A DNA stretch of 64,000 bases from Lacrimispora sp. 210928-DFI.3.58 (GCF_020554865.1 NZ_JAJCIC010000005.1:62001-126000), one strand, 5' to 3'; counted from the first letter of the stretch, positions 37,861-47,152 are shown. The notes: generated from the letters alone by a model not told the origin. Numbers and translations are program-made.

Positions 37861-39833
37861 TGGGAAGGAAGGGTGAGATCACCGTATTTCTGGCCCTCAT
37901 CCTCATAAGCATATGTGCCCTGCTGTGCGGGATCGCGGAATCCGTCCGCACAGCAGGAGCGCGCTGCTATCTTCGTATGGCAGTGGATTCCTCCATGGAT
38001 TCTCTGATGGCCCAATATCACAGGGAGCTTTGGGAGCAGTACCGTATATTGGGCCTGGAATCTGATGGGAGGGAGATGCTGGAGGAGGAATTTGTTCAGT
38101 TTGCAGAGCCCTACATAGAGGCGGAGAACTGGTATCCTATGGAGATCCGTCAGGCACAGGTGAAGGATATGGTGACGCTGACAGAGGGGGACGGAAGATA
38201 TTTTGAGCAGGAGATCCTGGACTATATGAAATACGGCCTGATCGGCGTCCTGTGGGATGAGCTTGACGAGGAAGGCGCTGGCGGGCTTATGGCTGATCTG
38301 CAGGAGGGGGAGGGAGTAAGCCGGATATCAGATCTTTATGATGACCATGCAAAAGATGCTGTAAAGCTGGAAAAAGCCCTTGAGCGCATACAGGAGGCAC
38401 TGTCCGGGCAGAAGGAGCACTGGGAAAGGGGAAGAGAGGCATTGGACTGCCTGGATGGCGGGGAATTTATCAGGGAGTGCAGGCAGGTGATAAAGGAGTT
38501 AAAAAAGCTTCCGGGGCTGGTGGAGAAATACGAAAGGCAGGCAGATAAGCTGGATAAGGCTCTGAAGGAGAGCAGGAGCAGATTCGAAGCAGAAGACGGC
38601 CTCAGAGAGGGAGTCCGGTCAGCGTTAGAGGATGAGATCAGCCAGTATGAGGCCTATACGGACCAGGAGGGACAGCGCAGAAGGGAGGCCTCTGCCTTAA
38701 AGGCAGGAAGCCAGGACAATATCCAGTTTGTGGAGCAATGCATCGAGGCAGCAGAGGAGGTCATGGATTACATCGATAACTGGGATCCTGAGGACGAGGA
38801 GGATGAGCTGGATGAGGAAGCGCTGTGGAGTCCGGTCCGGGCCCAGTGGGAGGGATATCCCATGCTGTGGCTGCCAGTTGAGTTTGGCATAGAGGACAAG
38901 GAGAAGGAACAGTTCCTGGAACAGGTGGGAGAGCTGGCAGGAAAAGGGCTTCTGGAGCTTGTTCTGCCGGAGGGGACTGTGGTGTCAGGGAGAAGGCTGA
39001 AGCTTAAGGGTGCTCCGTCAGCGGAATATGGAGGCAGCGGAAGGGAAACCCCATATTCCTCGGAGAGCGGGGTACAGGGGGTGGGAAATTTCCTGGACCG
39101 GCTGATCGTATGTGAATATGGAACAAGGTATTTTAACGGCTTTCAAAAGGAGCTTCCGTCAGATGCCTTTTATGAATTGGAATACATTTTATGTGGAAAA
39201 GAGGTGGACAGGGAAAATCTTTCCGGTGTGGTAACCCGCCTTACCGCCCTGAGAACAGGACTTAACCTGGCAGGCATTTTATCAGATACCGGAAAGCGCC
39301 AGGAGGCCAGGAGTCTGGCCATGGCTATCGTGGGAGGGACAGGCATGCTTCCTCTTGTTTCGATCATGACATTTTTTATTATGTCACAGTGGGCCCTGGG
39401 GGAGGCGCTTATGGATGTAAGGTGCCTTCTGGAAGGAGAAAAGGTTCCTCTATGGAAGTCAGAAGGGGATTGGAAGCTGGATCTTCAAGGGCTTTTAGAT
39501 CTGGGAAAAAGCAGGAGTCTTGATCATACGGGAGGCTCAAAGGTCGAGAACCAAAAAGGAATTGATTATACAGGCTATATGCGCATGCTGCTGTTTGCAG
39601 GGTATGGAAGGGAGGAGGTGTACCGGATGATGGATGTGGTCCAGCTCAATATAGGAAAGGCACAGCCTGGATTCGCGGTGAAAAATTGTGCATGTCTGGT
39701 GGATATGGAGGCGGCAGCCTGTGGAAAACATGTATTTTTCTCGCTGGGCTTGTGGAAAGATCCGGCTCCGGACAGTGGATGGTCCTATGAAACGGCAATG
39801 GCTGTGTCGGGAAGCTATTTTGAGAAACAGTGA
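37860..39833 (+). CDS. DUF5702 protein of the Flp/Tad pilus cluster
   Basis: 657 residues. A type IV pilin-like start (GEITVFLALILISICALLCG as one membrane helix, residues 5-30) leads to a long, acidic, coiled-coil-rich extracellular part (residues 140-300, with EDEEDELDEEALW) and a conserved C-terminal region (ESGVQGVGNFLDRLIVCEYG; LFAGYGREEVYRMMDVVQLN). This is the DUF5702 pattern found beside TadE-like proteins in Lachnospiraceae. It is likely a large minor pilin or a stalk component anchored in the membrane. The start overlaps the pilin remnant stop. Confidence 0.75.
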   Translation: MGRKGEITVFLALILISICALLCGIAESVRTAGARCYLRMAVDSSMDSLMAQYHRELWEQYRILGLESDGREMLEEEFVQFAEPYIEAENWYPMEIRQAQVKDMVTLTEGDGRYFEQEILDYMKYGLIGVLWDELDEEGAGGLMADLQEGEGVSRISDLYDDHAKDAVKLEKALERIQEALSGQKEHWERGREALDCLDGGEFIRECRQVIKELKKLPGLVEKYERQADKLDKALKESRSRFEAEDGLREGVRSALEDEISQYEAYTDQEGQRRREASALKAGSQDNIQFVEQCIEAAEEVMDYIDNWDPEDEEDELDEEALWSPVRAQWEGYPMLWLPVEFGIEDKEKEQFLEQVGELAGKGLLELVLPEGTVVSGRRLKLKGAPSAEYGGSGRETPYSSESGVQGVGNFLDRLIVCEYGTRYFNGFQKELPSDAFYELEYILCGKEVDRENLSGVVTRLTALRTGLNLAGILSDTGKRQEARSLAMAIVGGTGMLPLVSIMTFFIMSQWALGEALMDVRCLLEGEKVPLWKSEGDWKLDLQGLLDLGKSRSLDHTGGSKVENQKGIDYTGYMRMLLFAGYGREEVYRMMDVVQLNIGKAQPGFAVKNCACLVDMEAAACGKHVFFSLGLWKDPAPDSGWSYETAMAVSGSYFEKQ

Positions 39834-39848
39834 TAATAGGGGAGGTTT

Positions 39849-40817
39849 ATGATGATGCCCTTTTTTCAGCACAGAAAAAAGAAAAAAAGAACATGGTACT
39901 CCATACAGATTCTAATATATCAAACAATATTCGCACCTCTCCAAGTACGGATCCGCTGGTATAAAACTGAAAAGAGGGCATTATCATGGATCTCCCCTGG
40001 CTGGAAGGGAAGCCTGACACTGGAGGCAGCCTTAAGTCTTCCTCTGTTTTTGTTTGCCTGTGTCTGCCTCATGATGCCGATGAAGATCATGGACAGACAG
40101 AGACAGATACAGGCTGCGGCAGAGGCCGTAGGGGAAGAATTGAGCAAATATGCTTATCTGAGCAACTGCATGGAGCGGGGAAAGGCGGAAACCGTAGATG
40201 CAGAGCGGGAAAGGCTGGAGGAAGAGGAGGATTTTGGGTCCAGGGCAGAGTCTGCTCTGACAGCGGGCTATGCAGCCCTTGGGATCATGAGCAGGATCAA
40301 TGGGGAGTGGGTCGAACAGGTATCCTTTGCCGGGACAGAGATCGGGCCGGATGAAATGGTACATATTGTCATGAGCTATCGCCTGCGCCTGCCCTTTTCC
40401 GTATTGGGGCTGGATAGTATACCTATGGAGACCATATGCAGCAGAAGGATGTGGACAGGTGCAGATGGAAACCGCCTCAGGAAGGGAGCTGGAGAAGAGG
40501 AAGAAGAGGAGGAGATCGTATATATAGGGAAGTCTTCCTCCAGGTTCCACCGGAACAGGAGCTGCCATTATCTTGATAATGACCTTAAACAGGTTCCGGC
40601 AGAGGAAATCGAGGGGTTGAGAAACCAGGATGGGAAGCGCTATCAGTCCTGCAAGGCCTGTGGCTCTGGCGGGGCAGAAGGGAGTGTATATGTGATGCCC
40701 TACGGTACGAGATATCATACATCGGGCAGCTGCAGCGCCATTATTGCCTATGTCCAGGCAGTGCCTCTAAGCCAGGTGGAACATTTGGGGCCTTGTTCCT
40801 ATTGCGGAGGAGATTAA
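39849..40817 (+). CDS. TadE-like protein with C-terminal cysteine repeats
   Basis: 322 residues, ATG at 39849 after GGGGAGGTT. Residues about 55-80 hold the TadE-type pilin start GSLTLEAALSLPLFLFACV, with the Glu and hydrophobic helix of class III pilins. The C-terminal third has two similar units: a YIGKSSSRFHRNRSCHYL/CKAC pair and a YVMPYGTRYHTSGSCSAI/CSYC pair, each H..C...C..C, suggesting two small metal sites outside the membrane. Part of the Tad pilus assembly set; follows DUF5702 after 15 bases. Confidence 0.75.
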   Translation: MMMPFFQHRKKKKRTWYSIQILIYQTIFAPLQVRIRWYKTEKRALSWISPGWKGSLTLEAALSLPLFLFACVCLMMPMKIMDRQRQIQAAAEAVGEELSKYAYLSNCMERGKAETVDAERERLEEEEDFGSRAESALTAGYAALGIMSRINGEWVEQVSFAGTEIGPDEMVHIVMSYRLRLPFSVLGLDSIPMETICSRRMWTGADGNRLRKGAGEEEEEEEIVYIGKSSSRFHRNRSCHYLDNDLKQVPAEEIEGLRNQDGKRYQSCKACGSGGAEGSVYVMPYGTRYHTSGSCSAIIAYVQAVPLSQVEHLGPCSYCGGD

Positions 40818-40862
40818 CATATTGTACGTAGTTTCTATTGCGTACCAGGAGGTGGATAACAA

Positions 40863-41330
40863 ATGGATCATATCAATGAGTGGATATTGAAGGGCAGCTT
40901 TCTCTGGTTCTCAGCAGCCGCTGCATGGCAGGATGCAAGGAAGAGGAGCATTTCCGTAAGAACCTTTCAGATTGCCGGAATGGCGGGGATCGCTGTGCGG
41001 ATGTGGGAGGTCTGTTGGAAGGGAGAGGAACTAATGGCGGTCATGGCAGAAGGAGCATTGGCCCTCCTTCCGGGCATTTTCCTCCTTCTGCTGTCTGCTG
41101 TCACAGAAGAGGCCATCGGAAAAGGAGATGGCTGGTTTTTTCTCATATCCGGTATATATCTGGGATATCCGGGGAATCTGCTGCTTCTGGGCGGAAGTCT
41201 GCTTTTGTGTTTTCCGGTAAGCCTGTATCTGTTTTTAAAGGGCGTAAGGGAAGGCAGGAGGACAGGAGCAGTCCGTCTGCCATTCTTACCGTTTGTGTTT
41301 CCTGTTGGAATAGGGGTGATGCTTTTATGA
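40863..41330 (+). CDS. Prepilin peptidase, A24 family (TadV-like)
   Basis: 155 residues with about four membrane helices. The two aspartates of the A24 family are visible: WQDARKRSIS near residue 23 and the GKGDGWFF (G-x-G-D) motif near 96. The enzyme removes the leader from pilins before assembly. It sits in the middle of the pilus genes; its TGA overlaps the start of the following pseudopilin gene (ATGA). Confidence 0.8.
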   Translation: MDHINEWILKGSFLWFSAAAAWQDARKRSISVRTFQIAGMAGIAVRMWEVCWKGEELMAVMAEGALALLPGIFLLLLSAVTEEAIGKGDGWFFLISGIYLGYPGNLLLLGGSLLLCFPVSLYLFLKGVREGRRTGAVRLPFLPFVFPVGIGVMLL

Positions 41331-41725
41331 CAAGAGAAAAAAGGCGTTTACAGGGCAGTTTTACTGTGGAGGCAGCCTATATTATGGCTCTGGTATTTCT
41401 CGTGACAGCGGTTATCATAAGGCAGGCAGGGAGGCTTCACGATGAGACGGCAGGCGCAATGGTACTGCACGAAGGGGTGGAGAAATCCAGGCATGAAAAA
41501 CAGGAGGATCCGGACAAAATTGCCCGGAAGGGCGAGGAAAATATGGGGCTGCTGCTGTCATTTCCGCTTTATCAGATGTCATTGGAGAAGAGAGGAAGGC
41601 AGATAAGAGGCTTTGGAGCAGGGGGAGACTGGGGTTATTCCATAGAGATGGAGGAATTCAGACCGGAGTGTTTTCTGAGGAAGGTAACATTGCTTGAAGA
41701 TCTGGGTGAAAGAAATGAAGATTAG
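41327..41725 (+). CDS. Pseudopilin-like protein of the Tad cluster
   Basis: 132 residues from ATG at 41327. The N-terminus KRRLQGSFTVEAAYIMALVF is a pilin-type signal with Glu at the expected place after the cleavage site and one hydrophobic helix; the rest is polar and probably extracellular, ending in an acidic tail. Overlaps the peptidase gene (ATGA) and the FHA gene start, so the set is translationally coupled. Confidence 0.7.
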   Translation: MTREKRRLQGSFTVEAAYIMALVFLVTAVIIRQAGRLHDETAGAMVLHEGVEKSRHEKQEDPDKIARKGEENMGLLLSFPLYQMSLEKRGRQIRGFGAGGDWGYSIEMEEFRPECFLRKVTLLEDLGERNED

Positions 41726-43091
41726 CTATATACGTGAGATGAAGCGCAGCTATCTGCTGGCGGAGCCGGAGAGAGAGGCTGTCTTGGAATATGAGGCTAA
41801 TATGCTGGCTTCAAACAAGATACAAGGGCTTCTGAAAATGAGGATAAAATACAGGGATGGGGGAGCTGTGTATTACTATGATATTACCTCCAGGCAGCCC
41901 CTGGGAAGATTGCTTGAGACACATTCTGTTACATTGGAGGAGATACGAAGCTTCATGTTCCAGCTTCACGAGACTCTGGACCGTATGGAGCAGTTTCTTC
42001 TGGGAAATGAGGGGCTTCTTTTGGAACCGGACTATATTTATGTGGAGCCTGGGATCTTTGATGTGGGCCTGTGCCTGATACCTGGAAGGAAAGCTGATCT
42101 TGCGGAAGCCCTGAGCAGCTTTTTGCAGTATCTGCTAAAACACATTGACCACAAGGACAGGGAGTGCGTGGTCCTGGCATATGGCCTTTATCAGGAGAGC
42201 TTAAAGGAAAACTATGGGATCGACGATCTGCTGAAACTGATGGCAGACAGTGAAAATACTGCATTTTTACAGAATGAGGCGGAGAAAACCCCATGGGAAA
42301 AACGTTTATTATCAGCAGATAAAAATTCTGCGGGCCAGCCTCAAAGGGCTGATCGCGAGACGTCTCAGAGGAGCTTTGGGCAGCCGGAAACAGCTGGGAT
42401 GAAAAAGAAACAGAAGGGAAGTACTGCAGGTACAGGTGTTATCTGGAAACAGGCGGCAGTGTTTTTCTGTGCGGCTTTTTTGATCTCTGGTGTGATCTGG
42501 CTGCTTGAAGGAAAGGCAGCTTTATTCAGATCATGGAAAATAATTGCTGCAGGAGAAGGATCTCTTCTTATATTCCTGATCCTGGGAAATCTTCTTTTTG
42601 GCTGGCTGTCCAAAAGAAAAAGGACATGGAACGCAGAGGAAGAGGAACCATGGCAGATCCTATATGAGGAAGAGGAGGAGGAAGCTGCGGAAGGCTGCAG
42701 TGGCCAATATTGTGACATGGGAGAGGAAAAGGAACTGCAGGAAGCCCAAGAGGCTGCAGGCGCATTTCAAACCGTTCTGTTAAGCGGCGGAGCAGAGGAG
42801 GGGATACACCGGCTGGAGGGTAAAAGGCCGGAGACAGAAGATATTATTATTTCGTATTATCCTTTTGTGGTCGGAAAGCATAAGGAGCTGGCAGATCATA
42901 TTTTGAATAAGGAGACCGTAAGCCGTTTCCATCTCCGGGTTGACAGGCAGGGCGAGAAGTACACAGTAACAGATCTGAATTCCACCAATGGAACTATGGT
43001 AAGAGGAGTTCTGTTAGATGCCAATGAAACAGTGGAGGTCAAGCAGGGAGATGAGGTGATGATCGCGGACATTGGTTATATCTGGAAATAA
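41715..43091 (+). CDS. DUF6382-FHA protein of the Tad cluster
   Basis: 458 residues from ATG at 41715. Residues 1-175 (MKISYIREMKRSYLLAEPE; LKMRIKYRDGGAVYYYDITS) correspond to DUF6382. Residues about 240-310 form two membrane helices (AAVFFCAAFLISGVIWLL; LLIFLILGNLLFGWL). An acidic linker precedes a C-terminal FHA domain from about 370, with VSRFHLRVDRQG and the TDLNSTNGTMV signature that binds phosphothreonine. Suggests control of pilus assembly by a Ser/Thr kinase. Last gene of the Tad cluster in this window. Confidence 0.8.
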   Translation: MKISYIREMKRSYLLAEPEREAVLEYEANMLASNKIQGLLKMRIKYRDGGAVYYYDITSRQPLGRLLETHSVTLEEIRSFMFQLHETLDRMEQFLLGNEGLLLEPDYIYVEPGIFDVGLCLIPGRKADLAEALSSFLQYLLKHIDHKDRECVVLAYGLYQESLKENYGIDDLLKLMADSENTAFLQNEAEKTPWEKRLLSADKNSAGQPQRADRETSQRSFGQPETAGMKKKQKGSTAGTGVIWKQAAVFFCAAFLISGVIWLLEGKAALFRSWKIIAAGEGSLLIFLILGNLLFGWLSKRKRTWNAEEEEPWQILYEEEEEEAAEGCSGQYCDMGEEKELQEAQEAAGAFQTVLLSGGAEEGIHRLEGKRPETEDIIISYYPFVVGKHKELADHILNKETVSRFHLRVDRQGEKYTVTDLNSTNGTMVRGVLLDANETVEVKQGDEVMIADIGYIWK

Positions 43092-43146
43092 ATGGGTAAA
43101 AAGACGGAAGGGGGATTTTAATTTGGTTAGAAAGCATGTAATTTAC

Positions 43147-43175
43147 TTAACAATTTAAAAAAATTATGTTAATAT
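43147..43175 (+). promoter_or_regulatory. Likely promoter for the HIT gene
   Basis: TTAACA at 43147-43152, 17-base spacer, TAATAT at 43170-43175, in an AT-rich stretch 120 bases before the HIT start. No other gene lies in the 205-base gap between the FHA and HIT genes. Confidence 0.55.
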
Positions 43176-43296
43176 AAAAACTATCACTTACTAGCCAAGC
43201 GAAAGGAATATCCAGTTATGCAGTTTCTGCCGGAGGCAGAGAGCATGATAGAGATAAAAATAAAACTGTGGATCACACAGTGAAGGGAGGATTTTC

Positions 43297-43716
43297 ATGA
43301 TGACACATGAGAATTGTATTTTTTGTAAAATTGCGAATGGGGTGATTCCGTCGACTACCTTATTTGAAGACTCCGCATTCAGGGTCATCCTGGATCTGGG
43401 TCCGGCATCCAGGGGACATGCCCTGATCCTGCCGAAGAGCCATTTTGCAGATGTATGTGAGCTGGATGAAGAGACCGCTGCCAAGGTGCTTCCTCTGGGA
43501 GCAAAAATCGGGTCAGCTATGAAGAAATCCCTGGGATGCGCGGGCTTTAATCTGGTCCAGAACAATGGAGAAGCAGCAGGGCAGACGGTATTCCATTTCC
43601 ATATGCATGTCATCCCCCGGTATGAAAATGGACCAGCCATGGTAAGCTGGACACCGGGAAAAGCTTCACCGGAAGAACTGGCGGAGGTTGCGGAAAAAAT
43701 CAAAGGCAGCCTTTGA
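43297..43716 (+). CDS. HIT family hydrolase
   Basis: 139 residues with the opening NCIFCKIANGVIPSTTLFED (C-x-x-C zinc pair) and the catalytic histidine triad HFHMHVIPR near residue 102. HIT proteins of this type split nucleotidyl-phosphoramidates and dinucleoside polyphosphates (purine nucleoside phosphoramidase class). ATG at 43297; a second ATG follows at 43300. Likely monocistronic or co-transcribed with the sigma factor 20 bases later. Confidence 0.85.
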   Translation: MMTHENCIFCKIANGVIPSTTLFEDSAFRVILDLGPASRGHALILPKSHFADVCELDEETAAKVLPLGAKIGSAMKKSLGCAGFNLVQNNGEAAGQTVFHFHMHVIPRYENGPAMVSWTPGKASPEELAEVAEKIKGSL

Positions 43717-43736
43717 TAAGCTGAACTGGATAAGAG

Positions 43737-44273
43737 ATGAATACAGAAGATAAGATGCGGTTTGAAGCAATCTATCTGGAATACCAGGATATTCTAAGAA
43801 GGATTGCGTATAACAATGATATTCCACTTGATTATATTGACGATGTTGTCCAAGATACATTCGTAGCTTATGCCCGCTATGAATATGCACTGGATCTGCC
43901 GCCAGAGAGAATGAAGCTGCTGCTGACGAAGATTGTAAAAAGCCGGTGCATGGATTATCACAGAAAGATGAGGCGCAGAACAACAGAAGAACTGGAGGAA
44001 GAAGGCTTGAGCAGCGAAGATTATTGTATAGGACCAAGAACTCAGGGACTTCCGGAATTTGTAGTCAGCAAGGAGCGGTGTCAGGCAATACTGAAAGAAA
44101 TTGAACATATGCCTGAAAACTGGAAGGATGTGGCAGTTTTAAAGCTGATCGAGGGACGGTCGACCAGAGAGGTATGCGCCATTCTTAACATTACAGAAAA
44201 AGCATGCTACTCAAGAGTCGGCCGTATCCGCAAATATTTGGAGAACCTTCTCCATAAGGAGAATTGGCCTTAG
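43737..44273 (+). CDS. ECF-type RNA polymerase sigma factor
   Basis: 178 residues. Region 2 is seen in YQDILRRIAYNNDIPLDYID, then VVQDTFVAYARYEYALDLP; region 4 in MPENWKDVAVLKLIEGRSTR and EVCAILNITEKACYSRVGRIRKYL. It directs RNA polymerase to a stress or envelope regulon. Its usual partner would be an anti-sigma factor; the membrane protein at 45477-46265 is the candidate, separated by the convergent murG. Its stop is 2 bases from the murG stop (tail to tail). Confidence 0.75.
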   Translation: MNTEDKMRFEAIYLEYQDILRRIAYNNDIPLDYIDDVVQDTFVAYARYEYALDLPPERMKLLLTKIVKSRCMDYHRKMRRRTTEELEEEGLSSEDYCIGPRTQGLPEFVVSKERCQAILKEIEHMPENWKDVAVLKLIEGRSTREVCAILNITEKACYSRVGRIRKYLENLLHKENWP

Positions 44274-44274
44274 C

Positions 44275-45339
44275 CTATTTTGTGCAGGCCTCGATCAGAG
44301 ACAGAACAGTCGCTACTGCATTGTTCAGGCTGCTGTGCTCCATGGCCTGTATATAGTCAGACCGGTGAGCATAAAGCTCTGACACAGCATGATACAGCGT
44401 TTCATCTGACAGAGCTTCCTCTTCCAGTACCATGCTGAAGCCCTGTTTGGAAAAGGAATTTGCATTTAGTATCTGATCGCCCCGGCTGGCTGCAGCAGAA
44501 AGCGGTATCAGAAGATTTGGCTTTCTCAGCGCAAGAAGCTCGCAGATGGAGTTGGCGCCAGCCCTGGAGATCACGATATCAGCGGCAGCAAACAGATGCT
44601 TCAGAGGAGCATCCACATATTCATATTGTACATATCCGTGAATGCCGATCAGGCTTTCGTCCAGATTGCCCTTTCCGCAGATATGTATGATCTGGAAGGA
44701 GTCTAAAAGGCGGGGAAGAATGTTCCTTACGGCTGTATTGACAGCCATAGAGCCCAGGCTGCCGCCGATGACCAGAAGCACTGGCTTGTCGGCAGACAAA
44801 TGCGCATAGGAAAGCCCTGCCAGACGGTCTCCCTTTAACAGTTCCTCACGAATGGGGGAGCCGGTAAGGACAGCCTTGTCTTCAGGAAGGTATTTCAGGG
44901 TTTCCGGGAAATTGCAGCATACCTTTGCGGCAGAAGGGATGCAGATCTTGTTTGCCAGTCCGGGAGTCATATCGGATTCATGGATGATGACAGGGATCTT
45001 ATAATGTTTGGCTGCCAGCACAACAGGTACAGCTACAAAGCCGCCCTTTGAAAAGACAACATCAGGGCGGTAGCGCTTCATAAGCCTTAAGGCTTCTCCA
45101 TAGCCCTTCAGCACACGGAATGGATCAGAAAAATTCTTAAGATCAAAATACCTGCGCAGCTTACCGGAGGAAATGCCGTCATATGGAACACCTGCATTTT
45201 CAATGAGCTTTCGCTCAATGCCCTGATAGGAACCAATGTAGCGTATTTCATAGCCTGCCTCTTTTAATGCAGGAAGCAGAGCCAGATTAGGAGTAACATG
45301 GCCGGCTGTCCCTCCGCCGGTTAAAATAATTTTTTTCAT
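44275..45339 (-). CDS. murG: Undecaprenyl-PP-MurNAc-pentapeptide-GlcNAc GlcNAc transferase
   Basis: 354 residues. MurG motifs: [14 protein letters not shown] at the start, [42 protein letters not shown] and the UDP-GlcNAc site [20 protein letters not shown]. It adds GlcNAc to lipid I, making lipid II at the inner face of the membrane. Start ATG at 45339 with AGGAGGT upstream. Standing alone, not in the dcw cluster, so it may be a second, orphan copy. Convergent with the ECF sigma gene, no space for a terminator between the two stops. Confidence 0.9.
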   Translation of the reverse strand: MKKIILTGGGTAGHVTPNLALLPALKEAGYEIRYIGSYQGIERKLIENAGVPYDGISSGKLRRYFDLKNFSDPFRVLKGYGEALRLMKRYRPDVVFSKGGFVAVPVVLAAKHYKIPVIIHESDMTPGLANKICIPSAAKVCCNFPETLKYLPEDKAVLTGSPIREELLKGDRLAGLSYAHLSADKPVLLVIGGSLGSMAVNTAVRNILPRLLDSFQIIHICGKGNLDESLIGIHGYVQYEYVDAPLKHLFAAADIVISRAGANSICELLALRKPNLLIPLSAAASRGDQILNANSFSKQGFSMVLEEEALSDETLYHAVSELYAHRSDYIQAMEHSSLNNAVATVLSLIEACTK

Positions 45340-45396
45340 AAAAACCTCCTAAATTTTATGTTTAGGCGGGGAAAAGCCGCCGCACAAACGTCTACT

Positions 45397-45427
45397 ATTA
45401 TAGTAAGCATTAACTGCAAAAAGTCAA
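45397..45427 (-). promoter_or_regulatory. Possible murG promoter
   Basis: On the minus strand TTGACT (plus-strand 45422-45427) and TATAAT (45397-45402) with a 19-base spacer, longer than ideal. The leader also contains a GGCGG/CCGCC hairpin (45365-45382). Confidence 0.45.
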
Positions 45428-45476
45428 CCCTAAAGAATAAGGGAACTTCAGGAGATTTGGTAATCAGAGGTGCTGT

Positions 45477-46265
45477 GTGGAAAGATATCGTAGAAAATTG
45501 GAACAGGACAATTCCATAGACAACAAGCTGCAGGAAATGTTTGGCTTCACGGACGAGATGCTGTTAAAAGAATTTGAAGATGCCAGCAAGAACCGGGCTC
45601 CCTTACCCATTCCCGCCCCACCTTCTAACGAATTTGAGCTCATTTGGTCCAGGATCCAGGAGGAAAGTTCCAAAGAAAAAGAAACAGAGCACGAAAAGAT
45701 TATCAGACCCAGGTTCAGATGGAAGCGGGTAGCGGCGATTGGGTTGATTGCATGTATTCTTGCGGGAGGTGGATGTTTTGTAGCGGTAGGGAAAAAGTCG
45801 TATTTTTATAGGGAGAGGCCGGGAAGTGCTGTAGGCGCAGTATATAACAATGATTCAAATATGTCAATGGTTGACAGAGAAGAAGAAGCATATGCATTAA
45901 TAAATGAAAATTTAGGAATTAAGCCCTTAAAAATATCCTATAGACCATACGAGATGTCTTTTAGCAACTTGGAGATCAATGATGGATATGCGAGAATGAG
46001 ATTTGAATATGGGAAACAGTATATGTATTTTGTTCAATCGAAGTATGAAAAAACAGTCTCATATAAATTTGATTCTGATAAGGAGTATAGTGACTCAGTT
46101 GAGAATAAGTGGATAAATCAGAAATTTATTATTGATAAAGAAGAACTAAAAGACGGTTCAATTCATTATTCTACAACGATTGTTATTGATGGGGTGTACT
46201 ACAGCTTTTTAGGAGTTATGGAGGAAACTGAATTTAAACAAATAATATCTAGAATGACATTTTAG
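45477..46265 (+). CDS. Membrane protein, anti-sigma-like (DUF4367-like)
   Basis: 262 residues from a GTG at 45477 with AGAGGTG upstream. A cytosolic N-terminus of about 80 residues (MFGFTDEMLLKEFEDASKN; SNEFELIWSRIQEES) precedes one membrane helix (VAAIGLIACILAGGGCFVAV). The outside part, residues 120-262, has a beta-rich DUF4367-type pattern (LEINDGYARMRFEYGKQYMYF; ending ETEFKQIISRM). The layout fits an ECF anti-sigma factor or its sensor. The gene lies beyond murG from the ECF sigma gene; function inferred from architecture and position. Confidence 0.55.
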   Translation: MERYRRKLEQDNSIDNKLQEMFGFTDEMLLKEFEDASKNRAPLPIPAPPSNEFELIWSRIQEESSKEKETEHEKIIRPRFRWKRVAAIGLIACILAGGGCFVAVGKKSYFYRERPGSAVGAVYNNDSNMSMVDREEEAYALINENLGIKPLKISYRPYEMSFSNLEINDGYARMRFEYGKQYMYFVQSKYEKTVSYKFDSDKEYSDSVENKWINQKFIIDKEELKDGSIHYSTTIVIDGVYYSFLGVMEETEFKQIISRMTF

Positions 46266-46276
46266 GGAGAATAAGT

Positions 46277-46795
46277 ATGAAAAGAATACTAAAGATAATT
46301 TTATGCGTAATGTTAGTGAATACCGTTCTTTGTATCAATTCATTTGCAGCACCATATGATCCTAATAATTATACATCAGTTAATGAACCTTCAGAATTAT
46401 TACCTCCAGGAGTAAAAAGTTCTAGAGTTTCGGAATTGGCTACACGCAGAGGGGACTTTTTTGCAAGAGCAGATTTGGTAATTAGCGATGAAGGCAATGG
46501 AGATGTAGGTGCTTTTGCAAAGGCGTACATGAATTATGATGTACAAGCAGTATACATTACTATCTATTTAGACCGATTGGATAAAGAAACAAACAGATGG
46601 CAGCAGGTAGATTACTACGATGCTGAATTCTATGCAGCGGATTACCCAGATGGCCTTTCCGATCCTACAGTAAACCACATATTTGAAAATCAAAAGAAAG
46701 GAAATCACTACCGCTTACGTGCGACTTTCTCAGCCTATGACGGTCAAACCTTTGAAGGCTTTACCCCAACGACAGACGGCATTTTGATCCAATAG
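46277..46795 (+). CDS. Secreted DUF6147-like protein
   Basis: 172 residues with a signal peptide (KRILKIILCVMLVNTVLCI; cleavage near residue 25 after SFAA). The mature part is beta-rich: RGDFFARADLVISDEGNGDVG, split by turns, then VYITIYLDRLDKETNRWQQV and NHYRLRATFSAYDGQTFEGF. This matches small extracytoplasmic DUF6147-type proteins that occur next to ECF/anti-sigma pairs in Clostridia. Co-transcribed with the upstream membrane protein (11-base gap). Confidence 0.65.
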   Translation: MKRILKIILCVMLVNTVLCINSFAAPYDPNNYTSVNEPSELLPPGVKSSRVSELATRRGDFFARADLVISDEGNGDVGAFAKAYMNYDVQAVYITIYLDRLDKETNRWQQVDYYDAEFYAADYPDGLSDPTVNHIFENQKKGNHYRLRATFSAYDGQTFEGFTPTTDGILIQ

Positions 46796-46814
46796 CCAAT
46801 ATAAACCAACATAA

Positions 46815-46858
46815 AAACTCCTGAGTCCCCACAATCTCCAACGGGCCCTCAGGAGTTT
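46815..46858 (+). terminator. Terminator after the DUF6147-like gene
   Basis: AAACTCCTGAG (46815-46825) pairs with CTCAGGAGTTT (46848-46858), 11 base pairs, followed by TTTCC. It separates the + strand operon from the TSCPD gene on the minus strand and may act in both directions. Confidence 0.7.
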
Positions 46859-46909
46859 CCTGATTTTTGGATAATCAATCTTTTTTTCTTAATTATTTAC
46901 CTATTCTAC

Positions 46910-47152
46910 TCACATCCCCTTATACTGCTTCAACGCCCTAGCCAGCTGATCCGGGCAGGAGGTTGGTCTGGGGCCGCAGTGGATGCCGTCGAGGCGTCTG
47001 ATGGCATCATCGATATCCATGCCCTCAAGGAGCTTTGATAAGCCCTGAGTGTTGCCGGAGCAGCCGCCGAAGAATTGGACATTGGTTAATTTATTATCTT
47101 TTACGTCAAAAGCAATTTCTCTTGAACAGACATTTTGTGTTCGATATCTCAT
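46910..47152 (-). CDS. TSCPD domain protein
   Basis: 80 residues. It ends with the name-giving RPTSCPDQLARAL and carries the FFGGCSGNTQGLSKLLEGM segment of TIGR03905-type proteins, the short form of the TSCPD domain also seen at the end of class II ribonucleotide reductases. Cysteines in CSGN and TSCPD may bind metal. Function unknown. Start ATG at 47152 with AGGAGG upstream; it forms a divergent pair with mtnN. Confidence 0.8.
   Translation of the reverse strand: MRYRTQNVCSREIAFDVKDNKLTNVQFFGGCSGNTQGLSKLLEGMDIDDAIRRLDGIHCGPRPTSCPDQLARALKQYKGM

Noticed and set aside
40880..41725. 281-codon frame overlapping the prepilin peptidase
   Set aside because: Only its last 132 codons, from ATG 41327, look like a protein (pseudopilin). 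The earlier part is out-of-frame reading of the peptidase gene.
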